Assembly (NCBI GenBank): GCA_022568135.1
Contig: JADFFQ010000003.1
Location: 62,001 to 126,000 of the forward strand
Length of the DNA stretch: 64,000 nucleotides
Reading direction: 5' to 3'
Origin: Planctomycetota bacterium
GTDB taxonomy: Bacteria; Planctomycetota; Phycisphaerae; Phycisphaerales; SM1A02
Part shown: positions 8,332 to 17,327 of the stretch, piece after piece
How positions within the stretch are numbered: position 1 is the stretch's first letter
How the letters are laid out: each line of letters starts with the position of its first letter
The notes under the pieces: generated by a model
What the model saw: the letters and a program-made list of their open reading frames with translations, nothing else
Database searches by the model: none
What the model was told of the DNA's origin: nothing
Program-made: the position numbers and the translations under genes

Positions 8332-8793
8332 CGGTCTGCCTCCGTATCTCTATCGCCTTTTCAACACCAATCCGCGTTGAATGATTCTACCACGCCGGTC
8401 AACAGGCGGTTCGGGTAACGTCTTAGTCCGCGCAGGCGGCTCTCCTTTCCACTCTCTTCAAGCCGTTTTCTCAGACATTTCGCTCACATGTCTCGTGTCC
8501 GGCAAGAGTGGAGCACTGCTCTCCCAACAGAGAATTAGCTGTAACTATCTGGTAACAAAACACTTAGAATCCATCCAGAGTGTGCTCCGATTTTGGCTAA
8601 TGCGCGTGTTCAAACATTGAACCCTTTTGCGGCTACCTGATTTTGGCCGTTTGAGGAGGGAAGCTCAAATTACGACACTACCGACATCCGCGACGGCCCC
8701 GGTTCGCCCCAACCCGCCTGCACGGTGGTGGGCCGCGGCCCAGTCGTTGTGAACGGGATTTCACCGGACGGGAACCAGGCCCCGCTGTACGAA
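8332..8793. other. Intergenic region upstream of the Panacea pair
   Basis: 462 bases without a convincing gene. It should hold the promoter of the Panacea operon and the 3' region of the ankyrin lipoprotein gene. It is visibly less GC-rich than the flanking genes around 8480-8640. I see no recognised RNA, terminator or repeat in it. Confidence 0.4.
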
Positions 8794-10542
8794 TCACTCG
8801 TCCGGCGATTCGGAAGCGTCTGCTTCCTCGGGGGCTGTCAGCGGCTCAAGAATCTGCACGATTTCCTTGCCCCTGGCGTCACGCCGATTGCGAGCATAGT
8901 CCAGCGGGGTCCATCCGCGACTATCGCGGGCGTTGACATCAGCCCCGGCGTCGATGAGGGCCTGGAGCTTTGGGGGGGTGCCCCTCTCCGCGGCCCATGC
9001 CAGGGCGGTTTTGCCTTGGCGGCCCTTCTCTTGGAGCACCGCGCCGGCTTTCACCAGCGCGTGCAGCGATTCGAGCGACCCGGTCCTCGCGGCAAACATC
9101 AGCGGCGTGGCCCCGCGCGTGCTGTCGCTGACCTGAAGATTCGCTCCAGCTTCCACCAAGGCCTCGACCCGCGCCACATCGCCGAAGCCGGCCGCCCACA
9201 ACAGAGGTGTCATGCCCCCTTGATCCGAGACATTGACGTCCGCCCCGGCGGCGAGCAATGCCTGGACCATCGCCAAGTCGCCGAACTTCCCGGACGCCCA
9301 CGCCAGGGCGGTCCCACCTCGGTCTGGGTTGCGAGCATTCACATTGGCCCCCCTGGCCAGCAGTGCTTGAACCGCCTGGCCGTTGCGCGACTGCACGGCC
9401 GACATCAGCGGCGTTCGCCCGCGCGCATCGGGCGCTTCAATGTTTGCTCCGGCATCAAGCAGGACCTGGATCATCTCAACTCGGCCGTACTTGGAGGCCA
9501 CAGCCAACATGGCGTCCCGCGTCTTCGCATCGGTCCCCTGTTCCAGGACCTTGCTCAACGCCTGGACATCATCGTTCTTCAGGGCCACTGCCAATTGCGG
9601 GTCGAGCCCTTTGAGCGTGCTAGCCGGCTGGGCGGTGGCCGGCCGGGTGGCGGCGGTCTTGTCCAGCACGCGGGACCTGGCGCTATCACGCACGAGGGTC
9701 TGCACCTGCTTCACCTTTGGGTGATCAAGCGTGAACTTCAGGATCGGTGCACTGTCCAGGTCGCGCCACGTATCCCACGATAGGAACAACTCGTGCTCAA
9801 CGCGAGGGTCTTCATCGAACTGCGCGATAACCTCCGGACTCACGCTCAGGACGCGGAACGGCTCGTCATCAATCGCCCGAAGAACGATTCGTCCATCGGG
9901 CAGCGAATCGGGACTCATCTTCAACGGTTCAATTGACACATAGGCGATGACCTCGACCTTTACGGGCAGCCTCAGCGGCGGCTGGCCCTCCACCACGAAG
10001 GTGACGGTCTTGGAGATCACCCGCCCCCTGACTCCGGTACTGACGCTGACCTCAACCTCGGTCGATTCGCCCGGCTGTAAACTCAGCCCCTTGGGGCACT
10101 TCGTGGTCGTGCATCCGCAGGAGCTCTTGCAATCAGTGATGGTCATCGGCTTCTCGCCGGTGTTGACCAGCCGAACAGTTCCCTTGGCGGACTCATTGAC
10201 CCCCGCCGTGCCAAGGTCAAGTGAGGCCGGCTCGACTATGACGAGGTAGGCGGTAGGGGCGGTCGACGGATTGGCGGGGTTGGGCCGAGTCGTCGCCTTG
10301 GCTTGGTCAGCGGTCCCAAGCTTCGTCTGCAATAGAGTTGACGTGGCCGCAACCGTCGGCCCGGGATCGTTGGGCGAAGGATTCGCCTGTGCCCCGGTTC
10401 CTTCCGCGGGCTCCGTCGCGGCCCCCGGGGAGTCACCTTCAACGTCTGTTGACGTTTGATTGTCACCCGCCCCGCATCCCCACACGGCCAGCGCCATGGC
10501 AAGACATACCAAACCCATCACGTTTCGCTTCAAGCTGATCAC
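8794..10542 (-). CDS. Lipoprotein with DUF1573 domain and ankyrin repeats
   Basis: 582 residues from GTG 10542, preceded by GGGAG with a spacing of eight. This start gives a lipoprotein signal (MISLKRNVMGLVCLAMALAVWGCG). A Gly/Pro/Thr-rich linker follows, then a DUF1573 domain at about 110-215 (SLDLGTAGVNESAKGTVRLVNTG, with SSCGCTTTKCPKG). The C-terminal 260 residues form about seven ankyrin repeats (GRTPLMSAVQSRNGQAVQALLARGANVNAR and similar). DUF1573 modules are Ig-like folds common in planctomycete and Bacteroidetes surface proteins. A periplasmic binding or scaffold role is inferred. No enzymatic domain is visible. Confidence 0.85.
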   Translation of the reverse strand: MISLKRNVMGLVCLAMALAVWGCGAGDNQTSTDVEGDSPGAATEPAEGTGAQANPSPNDPGPTVAATSTLLQTKLGTADQAKATTRPNPANPSTAPTAYLVIVEPASLDLGTAGVNESAKGTVRLVNTGEKPMTITDCKSSCGCTTTKCPKGLSLQPGESTEVEVSVSTGVRGRVISKTVTFVVEGQPPLRLPVKVEVIAYVSIEPLKMSPDSLPDGRIVLRAIDDEPFRVLSVSPEVIAQFDEDPRVEHELFLSWDTWRDLDSAPILKFTLDHPKVKQVQTLVRDSARSRVLDKTAATRPATAQPASTLKGLDPQLAVALKNDDVQALSKVLEQGTDAKTRDAMLAVASKYGRVEMIQVLLDAGANIEAPDARGRTPLMSAVQSRNGQAVQALLARGANVNARNPDRGGTALAWASGKFGDLAMVQALLAAGADVNVSDQGGMTPLLWAAGFGDVARVEALVEAGANLQVSDSTRGATPLMFAARTGSLESLHALVKAGAVLQEKGRQGKTALAWAAERGTPPKLQALIDAGADVNARDSRGWTPLDYARNRRDARGKEIVQILEPLTAPEEADASESPDE

Positions 10543-10961
10543 GATGAAGTCTCCCACCAGTGCAGATTCTAGAGATGTAAACTCCGATTGACGCCGCCAT
10601 CGGGTCGGCGACGGCCCGACGTGTCTGAGGATCGCCGGGCACCGCCACCGTACGAAGGCCCATATTCTAACCAAGACATACATCACGCGACAGGATTCGG
10701 CCAGAAATCCTGGTGGAGATCTGCCCAAATCGTCGCTGTGAAGGACTCAGCAGTGACGTATCTTCTCAGGTTTCTCAGCGGCTTTGGGGTTCTGGGACTG
10801 TACAGGTCCCGGGTCCCACGCTGGGTGACCGGCCTGATCCGGCTGGTGAGCGGCAGCCTCCTGCTCGATCAGGGCCTGGTCCGACCTGTTTGCCATTGCT
10901 GCCGGGAGGCAAACTCCGCCGGGCGCCTTGTCCGGGGTGACCCCATAGCAGTATCCTCGAC
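10543..10961. other. Divergent intergenic region
   Basis: 419 bases between the divergently transcribed ankyrin lipoprotein and MEMO genes, presumably carrying both promoters. The open frames here are overlapping GC-rich shadows without protein-like composition. No repeat or RNA was recognised. Confidence 0.4.
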
Positions 10962-12230
10962 ATGTCCGAGGAGACTGCCCCAGCCCGCCCGTTGGTATCT
11001 GTTGGCGAGGTGATCGAAGCAATGACGCACGACGCGCTTCCCGAGCACATTCGCCGACCGCATCTTCGGCCGGTTCAGCCGCGGCCCGTCGTGAAGCAGG
11101 GCAAGCCGTTCGTCGCTCTGCGTGACCCGACAATGTTGGTGCGGCAGACGTTGGTTGTGCCGGCCCAGGCGTTGCCGATCATGCAGCATTTCCGCGGCGA
11201 ACGGTCGATCGCCGAGATCGCGGACCTGCTCAACGGCAATCTGAACCAGGTCATCGAGCTGGCCAAGCGACTGGATCAGGTCGGCCTGTTGTGGGGCCCC
11301 ACCTTCGAGCGACTCGAGGCTGACCTGAAGGACAAGCTGCACGCCCAAGGCGCATTTCCCCCCACGGCGTCGCGCGCGATGGGCGACACCGAGGCCCAGT
11401 GCCGCAAGGCGATCGAAGGCTACTTGCAGCAGACGGATCCGCCGGACCTCACAGCGCCCGCCATCGGAATCGTCGCACCCCATCTGGACTATGAGCGCGG
11501 CTGGCCTAACTATGCAGCCGCCTATTGCTGCCTCAAGGGCCTGGACACCCCCGACCGCGTCGTCAGCCTGGGCACCAATCATTTCGGGCTCGGCGACGGC
11601 GTCGTGCTGTCAGAGTACGGCTTCGATTCGCCGATCGGGCGGTGCCCGGCCGACACCGTTGTGGTGGGAAAACTCGTTCAGCGCCTGGGACGGCCGGTGG
11701 TCATCGACCAGCTCGACCATCTCGCCGAACACTCCATCCAGCTTCACCTGCCATGGATTCAGTATTTCTTCGGCACCGTTCCGCTGGTGGCGGCCCTGAT
11801 CCCCGATCCGCTGATCCCGATGATCAAGGACGATTCGCACAACGGCGGGCGGGTGACCGGGCCGCAGCTTGTCGAAGCGCTGCGTGAGGCGCTCGATGAG
11901 GTTGGAGGCGCCACGCTTTTCATCGCCTCCAGCGACCTGAGCCACGTTGGGCTGCAGTTCGGCGAGCCCCGGCCGGTGGACGAGCAACGCCGCATGGACG
12001 TGGAGCAGCACGACCGCGACATGCTGGCCAATTTCCTTACCGGCGATCCTGAAACCTTCCTTGCCGGCTTCGAGTGGAACAAGAATCCCACGCGGTGGTG
12101 CAGCATCGGCAATATGACTGCCCTACTCATGCTCACCGAGCCCGACGCGGTTGAGCTGATCGACTACCGCCAGGCGTATGACGACCGGGGGATCGCGATG
12201 GTCAGCAGCGCGGCCATCGCATTACTCTAG
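10962..12230 (+). CDS. MEMO family protein (AmmeMemoRadiSam system protein B-like)
   Basis: 422 residues. The C-terminal 255 residues are a MEMO1 domain: IGIVAPHLDYERGW (H174 in the metal-site position), SLGTNHFG, HLAEHSIQLHLPW and SSDLSHVG. The fold is related to LigB-type extradiol dioxygenases, and human MEMO1 is a metal-binding redox protein. The first 130 residues include a helical segment, probably winged-helix (MQHFRGERSIAEIADLLNG), as in many bacterial MEMO proteins. The radical-SAM and AMMECR1 partners of the named system are not adjacent here. Biochemical function is unsettled for the family. Confidence 0.85.
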   Translation: MSEETAPARPLVSVGEVIEAMTHDALPEHIRRPHLRPVQPRPVVKQGKPFVALRDPTMLVRQTLVVPAQALPIMQHFRGERSIAEIADLLNGNLNQVIELAKRLDQVGLLWGPTFERLEADLKDKLHAQGAFPPTASRAMGDTEAQCRKAIEGYLQQTDPPDLTAPAIGIVAPHLDYERGWPNYAAAYCCLKGLDTPDRVVSLGTNHFGLGDGVVLSEYGFDSPIGRCPADTVVVGKLVQRLGRPVVIDQLDHLAEHSIQLHLPWIQYFFGTVPLVAALIPDPLIPMIKDDSHNGGRVTGPQLVEALREALDEVGGATLFIASSDLSHVGLQFGEPRPVDEQRRMDVEQHDRDMLANFLTGDPETFLAGFEWNKNPTRWCSIGNMTALLMLTEPDAVELIDYRQAYDDRGIAMVSSAAIALL

Positions 12231-12341
12231 CGAAGGCATAGAGGCCTCTGCCATGCCCGGCCACCAGCCAGTTTCGCCAGCAGGCTCGCCCCGCTTCCGT
12301 CTCGCCTGCGCCCTCAAGCGAGCCGACGAGTTCAACCAACT

Positions 12342-12785
12342 ATGATCGCGGTGCTCCAGCGCGTCCGTGAAGCTTCGGTGACCGTGGAGGCGACCGGCCA
12401 TCACGCGCGCATCGGCCGGGGACTGTGCGTGCTGCTGGCTATCGAGCACGGCGACACCGAGCAGCAGGCGGACTGGATGGCAAAGAAGCTGGCGCAGCTG
12501 CGCATCTTTCCCGACCAGCAGGAGAAGATGAACCGCTCGGTTGCGGACATCGGCGGCGAAGTGCTGTTGATCAGCCAGTTCACCCTGGCCGGCGAATGTA
12601 CGAAAGGCAATCGGCCGAGCTTCGCCAAGGCCGCCGAGCCTGACCTCGGACGACGCCTCTACGACCGCGTCGTCCGGCGCATGGGCAGCGAGCACGGATT
12701 GCCGGTCGCCACCGGCGTGTTCGGGGCGATGATGCTGCTGAGCCTCATCAACGATGGCCCGGTCACGCTGATCGTGCGAAGATAG
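12342..12785 (+). CDS. dtd: D-aminoacyl-tRNA deacylase
   Basis: 147 residues, the normal size. DTD hydrolyses D-amino acids and glycine mischarged on tRNAs, so it proofreads chirality in translation. Both active-site motifs are visible: LLISQFTL (the SQxxL motif) and the C-terminal SLINDGPVTLIV (NxGPxT motif in its NDGPVT form). GNRPSF lies between them. The protein starts MIAVLQRVREASVTVE, which matches family N-termini. It lies in the same direction as the MEMO gene, with a 111-base gap. Confidence 0.95.
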   Translation: MIAVLQRVREASVTVEATGHHARIGRGLCVLLAIEHGDTEQQADWMAKKLAQLRIFPDQQEKMNRSVADIGGEVLLISQFTLAGECTKGNRPSFAKAAEPDLGRRLYDRVVRRMGSEHGLPVATGVFGAMMLLSLINDGPVTLIVRR

Positions 12786-12979
12786 GAGAGCGGCGTGGGG
12801 CTTGGGCTTGGGGCCGGGGTTGAGACCAGAATGAGCCCGTCGCCGAATGGGACACGACGACGGGCTCTATGTGGGGGGCGCAATGACGGGCCATCCACAG
12901 GGCATACGTCCGGGTTGGCTGTACGCCCGATATTCCGTAGCAACCGCCGGTGTGGTTCTTGGGGATTCGAGAATCTCGC

Positions 12980-13849
12980 CTACCGCTCGGTGGGTGCATC
13001 AAGCGGTCGCAGCACAGCCATGACCGCCTGCATGTCCGACCACACCCTGGCACGAGTCTCAGCGGTGTAGTTTCGCAGCAGATAGGCCGTGTGAAACGTG
13101 GGCATGACCGGGATGGAAAGCGCGCCGTCGGTGTAGGTCGCCCATTGGCCGCGGAGGCGCGTTATGCCCTGGTTCGTGCCCAGCAGCCATTTCGTTGCCG
13201 GGCCGCCCAGGCCGACGATCACCTGGGGTCGAATGATGCGAATCTGTTCGGCCAGGAACTCGGTGCAGACTTCCACTTCGCCGGCCAGCGGGGTGCGGTT
13301 ACCCGGCGGGCGGCTCTTGAGCACATTGGCGATGTAGACCTCCGCTCGCCGCCAGCCCATCGCCTTGATGATGTCATCCAGCTTCCGCCCGGCCCGCCCG
13401 ACGAACGGTCGGCCGGTGCGGTCCTCCTCTTCGCCGGGGGCCTCGCCGATGAACATCAGCTCGGCATCGGCGTTCCCTTCACCAAACACGGTGCGGGTGT
13501 GTGCTGTGGCCTGCGTGCAATGCGGACAGGTCCCGTCGTGGCGAGCCCGCAACGCTTCAAGCGCCTGGGGCTTCTCGCAGGCAGGCAGCTGGGCCGGCTG
13601 GTGGTGGTCATCGGGCGGGGCGAAGGTCAGCTCGCCCTGGGCCGGCTCGCCCCCAACGAGCGATGCCTGACCCGGCCGCACCGCCGCCCCGCTCGGGCCC
13701 GATGTCCCGATTGATTCGCCAACGTCGCCGCAGTGGCGGGTCGAACCAATAGCTGCCCGGTTGATGGGCACGAAGTCTACCCCCAATAGCCGGTTCGTCT
13801 GGAGATGCTGATGAGCGATTCGCCGAAATCGGTCGGGCTGGCTGGTCAT
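12980..13849 (-). CDS. Uracil-DNA glycosylase, family 4, with one iron-sulfur ligand replaced
   Basis: 289 residues from ATG 13849. It excises uracil from DNA. The catalytic domain starts near residue 95: [20 protein letters not shown] (136-153), [16 protein letters not shown] (172-187) and a C-terminal [12 protein letters not shown] in the His-motif position. Family 4 enzymes bind a 4Fe-4S cluster through four cysteines. C108, C111 and C195 are present, but the usual Cys of the KCRPP motif is Ser179. The first 95 residues are low-complexity and poorly conserved in appearance, so a shorter start is possible. Whether the cluster still forms is unknown. Confidence 0.88.
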   Translation of the reverse strand: MTSQPDRFRRIAHQHLQTNRLLGVDFVPINRAAIGSTRHCGDVGESIGTSGPSGAAVRPGQASLVGGEPAQGELTFAPPDDHHQPAQLPACEKPQALEALRARHDGTCPHCTQATAHTRTVFGEGNADAELMFIGEAPGEEEDRTGRPFVGRAGRKLDDIIKAMGWRRAEVYIANVLKSRPPGNRTPLAGEVEVCTEFLAEQIRIIRPQVIVGLGGPATKWLLGTNQGITRLRGQWATYTDGALSIPVMPTFHTAYLLRNYTAETRARVWSDMQAVMAVLRPLDAPTER

Positions 13850-13929
13850 GGCGGCGGTCTGGCGGAGGCCGAGATGGAGACGGTAGTCTATCCGCCCGCT
13901 CAGTCGCCACACAGAACCGAGCGATCGCC

Positions 13930-13947
13930 CCCGGATATTTATCCGGG
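13930..13947 (+). repeat. REP-like hairpin
   Basis: Perfect seven-base stem CCCGGAT/ATCCGGG with loop ATTT. It is flanked on the right by GCCGATG, so on the minus strand it is preceded by ATCGGC, similar to the ATAGC lead of other hairpins in the window. Confidence 0.5.
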
Positions 13948-14121
13948 CCGATGACGTCACCCCTGTAGCCCGTATGAAGCCGTGGGGGATTCATCCCGGC
14001 TCATCAAACAGCGCTCGGCCCAGCCGGGCCGGGACCCACACGGCCATCGGTTGGGGGTGAGCCGGCCGCATTCCCGAACCCTTGAGTGTCATCGGATCGG
14101 GGTCGATCGATTCTTCAGTCC

Positions 14122-14138
14122 GGAAATTTCGAAATTTC
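14122..14138. promoter_or_regulatory. Symmetric AT-rich palindrome, possible operator
   Basis: GAAATTTCGAAATTTC is a near-perfect dyad in an otherwise GC-rich setting, about 90 bases upstream of the gene at 14228. It could bind a dimeric regulator. No known consensus is matched with confidence. Confidence 0.3.
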
Positions 14139-14227
14139 GGGTTGCCTTTGCCCAAACAGACGCAACAATGCTGCTCAATAGCGGGAGGTGGAGATGGCTC
14201 GTTGCGTCAACTTTGTAAGGGTTATGT

Positions 14228-14776
14228 ATGAGTTTCCAGTCCAAAGCAACGACTCTCCAAGCCTACAGCATGCTGCTGTACCGCAACGCCCTGCACCCGG
14301 AGTTCTTCGGGATCCAAGGCCGGCGGCGAATCGAGCATGGCGAGTATGAGTTCGAGGCATGGATCTTCCGCGGCGGGCACGCCCTGAGATTCCAGCACGA
14401 GGAGATGTGCCTCACCGAGATCATCACCGACCAGCTCGAGCAGCTGCCCGAGCGCGGGCTGCTCGCCACCTTTCCCTGCGCGGGGGAAAGGGATCATGAG
14501 ACCACATTCGGCGAGCGGATGGTTTACATGACCTCGATGCAGACCGAGATCCTCTCGGATCACCTGTACCTCAGCACGTACAACGAAATGCTGGAGCACG
14601 GCCGCGAGTTTGACGGGCTGATGTCGGTATGGTCGGATCAAGCCAGCAAACCCAATATGTCCTTGCTCGACATGCAGCGGTACAGCGACCAGGTGCACGT
14701 GCAGAGCTACCACCTCCGCAATGATTGCGGGCTCGTGCTGCGCACCCAGACGATCTTCCAGGTCAAGGAAGCCTAG
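14228..14776 (+). CDS. Conserved-looking hypothetical protein, soluble
   Basis: 182 residues, soluble, acidic, with no signal peptide or membrane segment and no catalytic motif I recognise. It begins MSFQSKATTLQAYSMLLYRNALHPEFFGIQ. The composition and clean codon pattern argue for a real gene. The predicted fold is mixed alpha/beta with a run of aromatic and His residues (SYHLRNDCGLVLRTQTIFQV) at the C-terminus. It stands alone: the upstream UDG gene diverges, and downstream is a repeat-rich gap and a converging membrane-protein gene. A possible operator palindrome precedes it. Confidence 0.7.
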   Translation: MSFQSKATTLQAYSMLLYRNALHPEFFGIQGRRRIEHGEYEFEAWIFRGGHALRFQHEEMCLTEIITDQLEQLPERGLLATFPCAGERDHETTFGERMVYMTSMQTEILSDHLYLSTYNEMLEHGREFDGLMSVWSDQASKPNMSLLDMQRYSDQVHVQSYHLRNDCGLVLRTQTIFQVKEA

Positions 14777-14796
14777 ACCGCATTCGATTCATGTGT

Positions 14797-14980
14797 AGGG
14801 AGCGATAGACGAGCCGCGCGCGCCAGCGAGCCGCGGCGTCCCCGCCCGCGATTGACGCCGGCATGCAGTCAACGTCCCGCTCACTACGCATCGATCTCTT
14901 TGTGTGATTCACGGATCGACCGGGCTCGAGGACGAGCCGGCTCGCTGGATACTCCGCGCGTCAGCGAGCCGCGGCGCCAC
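14797..14980 (+). repeat. Cluster of REP-B-like repeats
   Basis: Two copies of the GCGAGCCGCGGCG core occur at 14826-14838 and 14964-14976. The first extends to a 21-base exact match (14826-14846) of the reverse complement of the 3' end of the 127-bp repeats at 29408 and 30129. They fill the gap between two converging genes. Confidence 0.6.
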
Positions 14981-14982
14981 GA

Positions 14983-16248
14983 TCACTGCTCGTCGATCGC
15001 GCCGCTGTCGGCTGACGCTATCGCTTCGTCGGAGGCGTCAGCTTCGGGCTCGGGGGCCATCGTACCCGGCACCACGCCGGACTCCCAGATCTCAGCCGTG
15101 TCCTGACCATCGCAGACGCGGCGCATCAACAGGTAGACGATCGTTGACGCGCTGAAGTAGTACGCAAGTACGTATCCGCCCACGGCAGAGACCACGACCA
15201 TCTGCCAGAAGGATACGAGCCACGCGGACCACTGGCTGTGCCAGCTGAGATCATCCCCCATTGCGGCGCCCGCTGTGAGCGCGAACAATGCAGACCCGCC
15301 GGCCACGTCCATCGCGGGGTTCGCCGTCACCGCGGCCACCAGCGCGCCGGTGATGTTCAGCAGCGCCACCGCGAAGAGGCTCACCACCACGAATCCCAGG
15401 GCCAAACCGACAAACCCGACGACTGAATAGCCCAGCAGATGCAGCGGCCGGCTCAGCACATACGCGTAGGCCCGCTGTTGGGCATCGGCGGCATCGCAGT
15501 TCTCACAGGCGACGGCCGGCACCAGCAAACTGAAGCCCGCTGCGTAGCCGATCAACAAGAACGCCACACCGAACCCAGCCAGCAGCGCAAGCCCGTATAG
15601 CAGCCCTCCAAGCAGGTCCAGCCCCGGCAGCATCAGGAACCATCCGCCACCCAGCAGCAGCAGACTCAGCACGCCGGCAATCAACAGCGGCAGCAGCAGG
15701 CAGAAGATCAGCCGACGCCAGGCCCCCAATGCAAAGTCCACCGCCTGTTGCATTCGCGGCTTCTCGCCGCTTGAGAACTCCGTTGCGGTCATCCTCGATA
15801 GCGCTCCGCCGCCAAGCGCCATCACCACCACAAAGAACAGCCCATAGACGATCGTGAACACCTTGTCGTGCTGCCATGCCGCGATGGGCGTGTGGACAAA
15901 CAGATCACCGAGGCCGGCGAAGAACTGACCGAACCGCAGCAACGCCAGCCCCTCGACCAGACGGTTGAAGCTCGCCGCGACATGGTCCACTGTCGCATGG
16001 AAGATGCTTAGGCCCTCTTCGCCCGCCCCAGCCTCATCAGGCGACCATCGGCCGGCCATCAACCCTTGCGGGCCAACAGTCGGGCTGTGCCAGATTCGCC
16101 CCACGGTCATCAAGGCCGCGACCATCAGCAAGCCGAGCACCAGCCGGGGCGGCTGCAAGGCCATCGTCGCCGCCCGCAGGATCCTGGGGAACAGGAACTG
16201 CTGCACGAACTCCAAGCCATCGATGATGCGTCTTTCCGATTCAGCCAC
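14983..16248 (-). CDS. Polytopic membrane protein of unknown function
   Basis: 421 residues from GTG 16248, chosen because AGGAGGAGG lies about eight bases upstream on the minus strand. The upstream in-frame extension lacks such a site. Seven or so hydrophobic segments are visible, including LVLGLLMVAALMTVG, IFCLLLPLLIAGVLSLLLLG and LLYGLALLAGFGVAFLLIGY. Between them is a soluble stretch with CENCDAADAQQRAYAYVLSRP. The acidic C-terminal tail (PEPEADASDEAIASAD) is probably cytoplasmic. No transporter or enzyme motif is recognised. It diverges from sod across a 230-base gap. Confidence 0.8.
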   Translation of the reverse strand: MAESERRIIDGLEFVQQFLFPRILRAATMALQPPRLVLGLLMVAALMTVGRIWHSPTVGPQGLMAGRWSPDEAGAGEEGLSIFHATVDHVAASFNRLVEGLALLRFGQFFAGLGDLFVHTPIAAWQHDKVFTIVYGLFFVVVMALGGGALSRMTATEFSSGEKPRMQQAVDFALGAWRRLIFCLLLPLLIAGVLSLLLLGGGWFLMLPGLDLLGGLLYGLALLAGFGVAFLLIGYAAGFSLLVPAVACENCDAADAQQRAYAYVLSRPLHLLGYSVVGFVGLALGFVVVSLFAVALLNITGALVAAVTANPAMDVAGGSALFALTAGAAMGDDLSWHSQWSAWLVSFWQMVVVSAVGGYVLAYYFSASTIVYLLMRRVCDGQDTAEIWESGVVPGTMAPEPEADASDEAIASADSGAIDEQ

Positions 16249-16478
16249 GTAACCACCTCCTCCTACTGCTGCAGGGCGAACACCGATCCTATCACCAAGA
16301 CCGGCCTTCCACCACAGATTCTCGATCAGATACCCGGCTGGCCCATCCCCACGGCTCCACCGGATGAGGGTACCATGATTGGGCAACTTCCGGTATCGTG
16401 CTTGAGCCCCGCGGGCCCGGCCCTAAAGGCTCCCAGGACGTCACTCGATTTGATTCTCTGAAGATTAAGGAGGATTTC

Positions 16479-17129
16479 ATGGCCTTCAACCTGCCCGAAC
16501 TGCCCTACCCCGACGATGCGCTTCAGCCGCACATCGACGCCCAGACCATGCAGATTCATCGCGGCAAACATCACAACGCCTACATCACCAAGCTCAACGC
16601 CGCCATCGCCGGGAAGCCACAACTGGAGTCCAAGACCATCGACAAGTTGGTGTCGGACCTCAATGCCGTGGCCCAGGACATCCGCACCGCGGTGCGCAAC
16701 AACGGCGGCGGCCACTGGAACCACAGCATGTTCTGGACCATCATGGGGCCCAAGACAGGCGGTCAGCCCACCGGTGACCTGGCCGAAGCCATCAACGCCG
16801 CCTTCGGCTCGTTCGACAAGTTCAAGGAAGAGTTTGGCGCCGCCGCAACGACTCGTTTCGGCTCCGGCTGGGCCTGGCTGGGCATCAAGGACGAGCCCGG
16901 GGCACCGGGACTTTGCGTCTGCTCCACGCCCAACCAGGACAACCCGCTGATGAAGGGCTTTGTGGACTGCCCGTGTGCGCCGATCCTCGGCCTGGATGTG
17001 TGGGAGCACGCCTACTACCTGAACTATCAGAACCGGCGTCCCGACTACATCGCCGCGTGGTGGAACGTGGTGAACTGGTCTGCGGTCGCCGAGCGCTTCA
17101 CCAAGGCCAAGTCGCTCGCCGCCGTGTAG
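16479..17129 (+). CDS. Superoxide dismutase, Mn-type Fe/Mn family
   Basis: 216 residues from ATG 16479, preceded by a strong AAGGAGG. It converts superoxide to peroxide and oxygen. Metal ligands are H27 (QIHRGKHH), H82 (WNHSMFW), D173 and H177 (DVWEHAYYL). Mn specificity is suggested by the glycine-rich GGGHWNHS and by Gln in PNQDNPLM, the pair that distinguishes MnSOD from FeSOD. No signal peptide is visible, so it is cytoplasmic. There is a small Cys-containing insertion ([20 protein letters not shown]) around the sheet region. It is transcribed alone, divergent from the membrane protein. Confidence 0.95.
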   Translation: MAFNLPELPYPDDALQPHIDAQTMQIHRGKHHNAYITKLNAAIAGKPQLESKTIDKLVSDLNAVAQDIRTAVRNNGGGHWNHSMFWTIMGPKTGGQPTGDLAEAINAAFGSFDKFKEEFGAAATTRFGSGWAWLGIKDEPGAPGLCVCSTPNQDNPLMKGFVDCPCAPILGLDVWEHAYYLNYQNRRPDYIAAWWNVVNWSAVAERFTKAKSLAAV

Positions 17130-17327
17130 TCCGCATCAAGCGCGCACATTCGGGGCGCGCCGAGAATGACCACGCGTGTGCGCGCAGCACGGTGATGGCC
17201 GGTCCGCGCCGCACATCCACCGGCCCGACACGGGCCGGCTCACCCGGAGGTACATGAGCAAGCTCACCGCGAGCCGGGTTCTGTGAACCCGGTGGACAAC
17301 CGCATACCCCAGGCTCTCGCCGCGCCC

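Larger units (their letters stand above)
13850..14227. other. Intergenic region with hairpin and palindrome
   Basis: 378 bases between divergent genes. It contains a REP-like hairpin, CCCGGAT-ATTT-ATCCGGG (13930-13947), and a symmetric AT-rich element, GAAATTTCGAAATTTC (about 14122-14138). The latter lies some 90 bases before the next start codon and could be an operator. No gene is apparent. Confidence 0.5.

Noticed and set aside
8725-9783. 352-residue plus-strand frame over the ankyrin gene
   Set aside because: It is the mirror of the repetitive ankyrin coding sequence; the minus-strand protein has clear domains and a lipoprotein signal.
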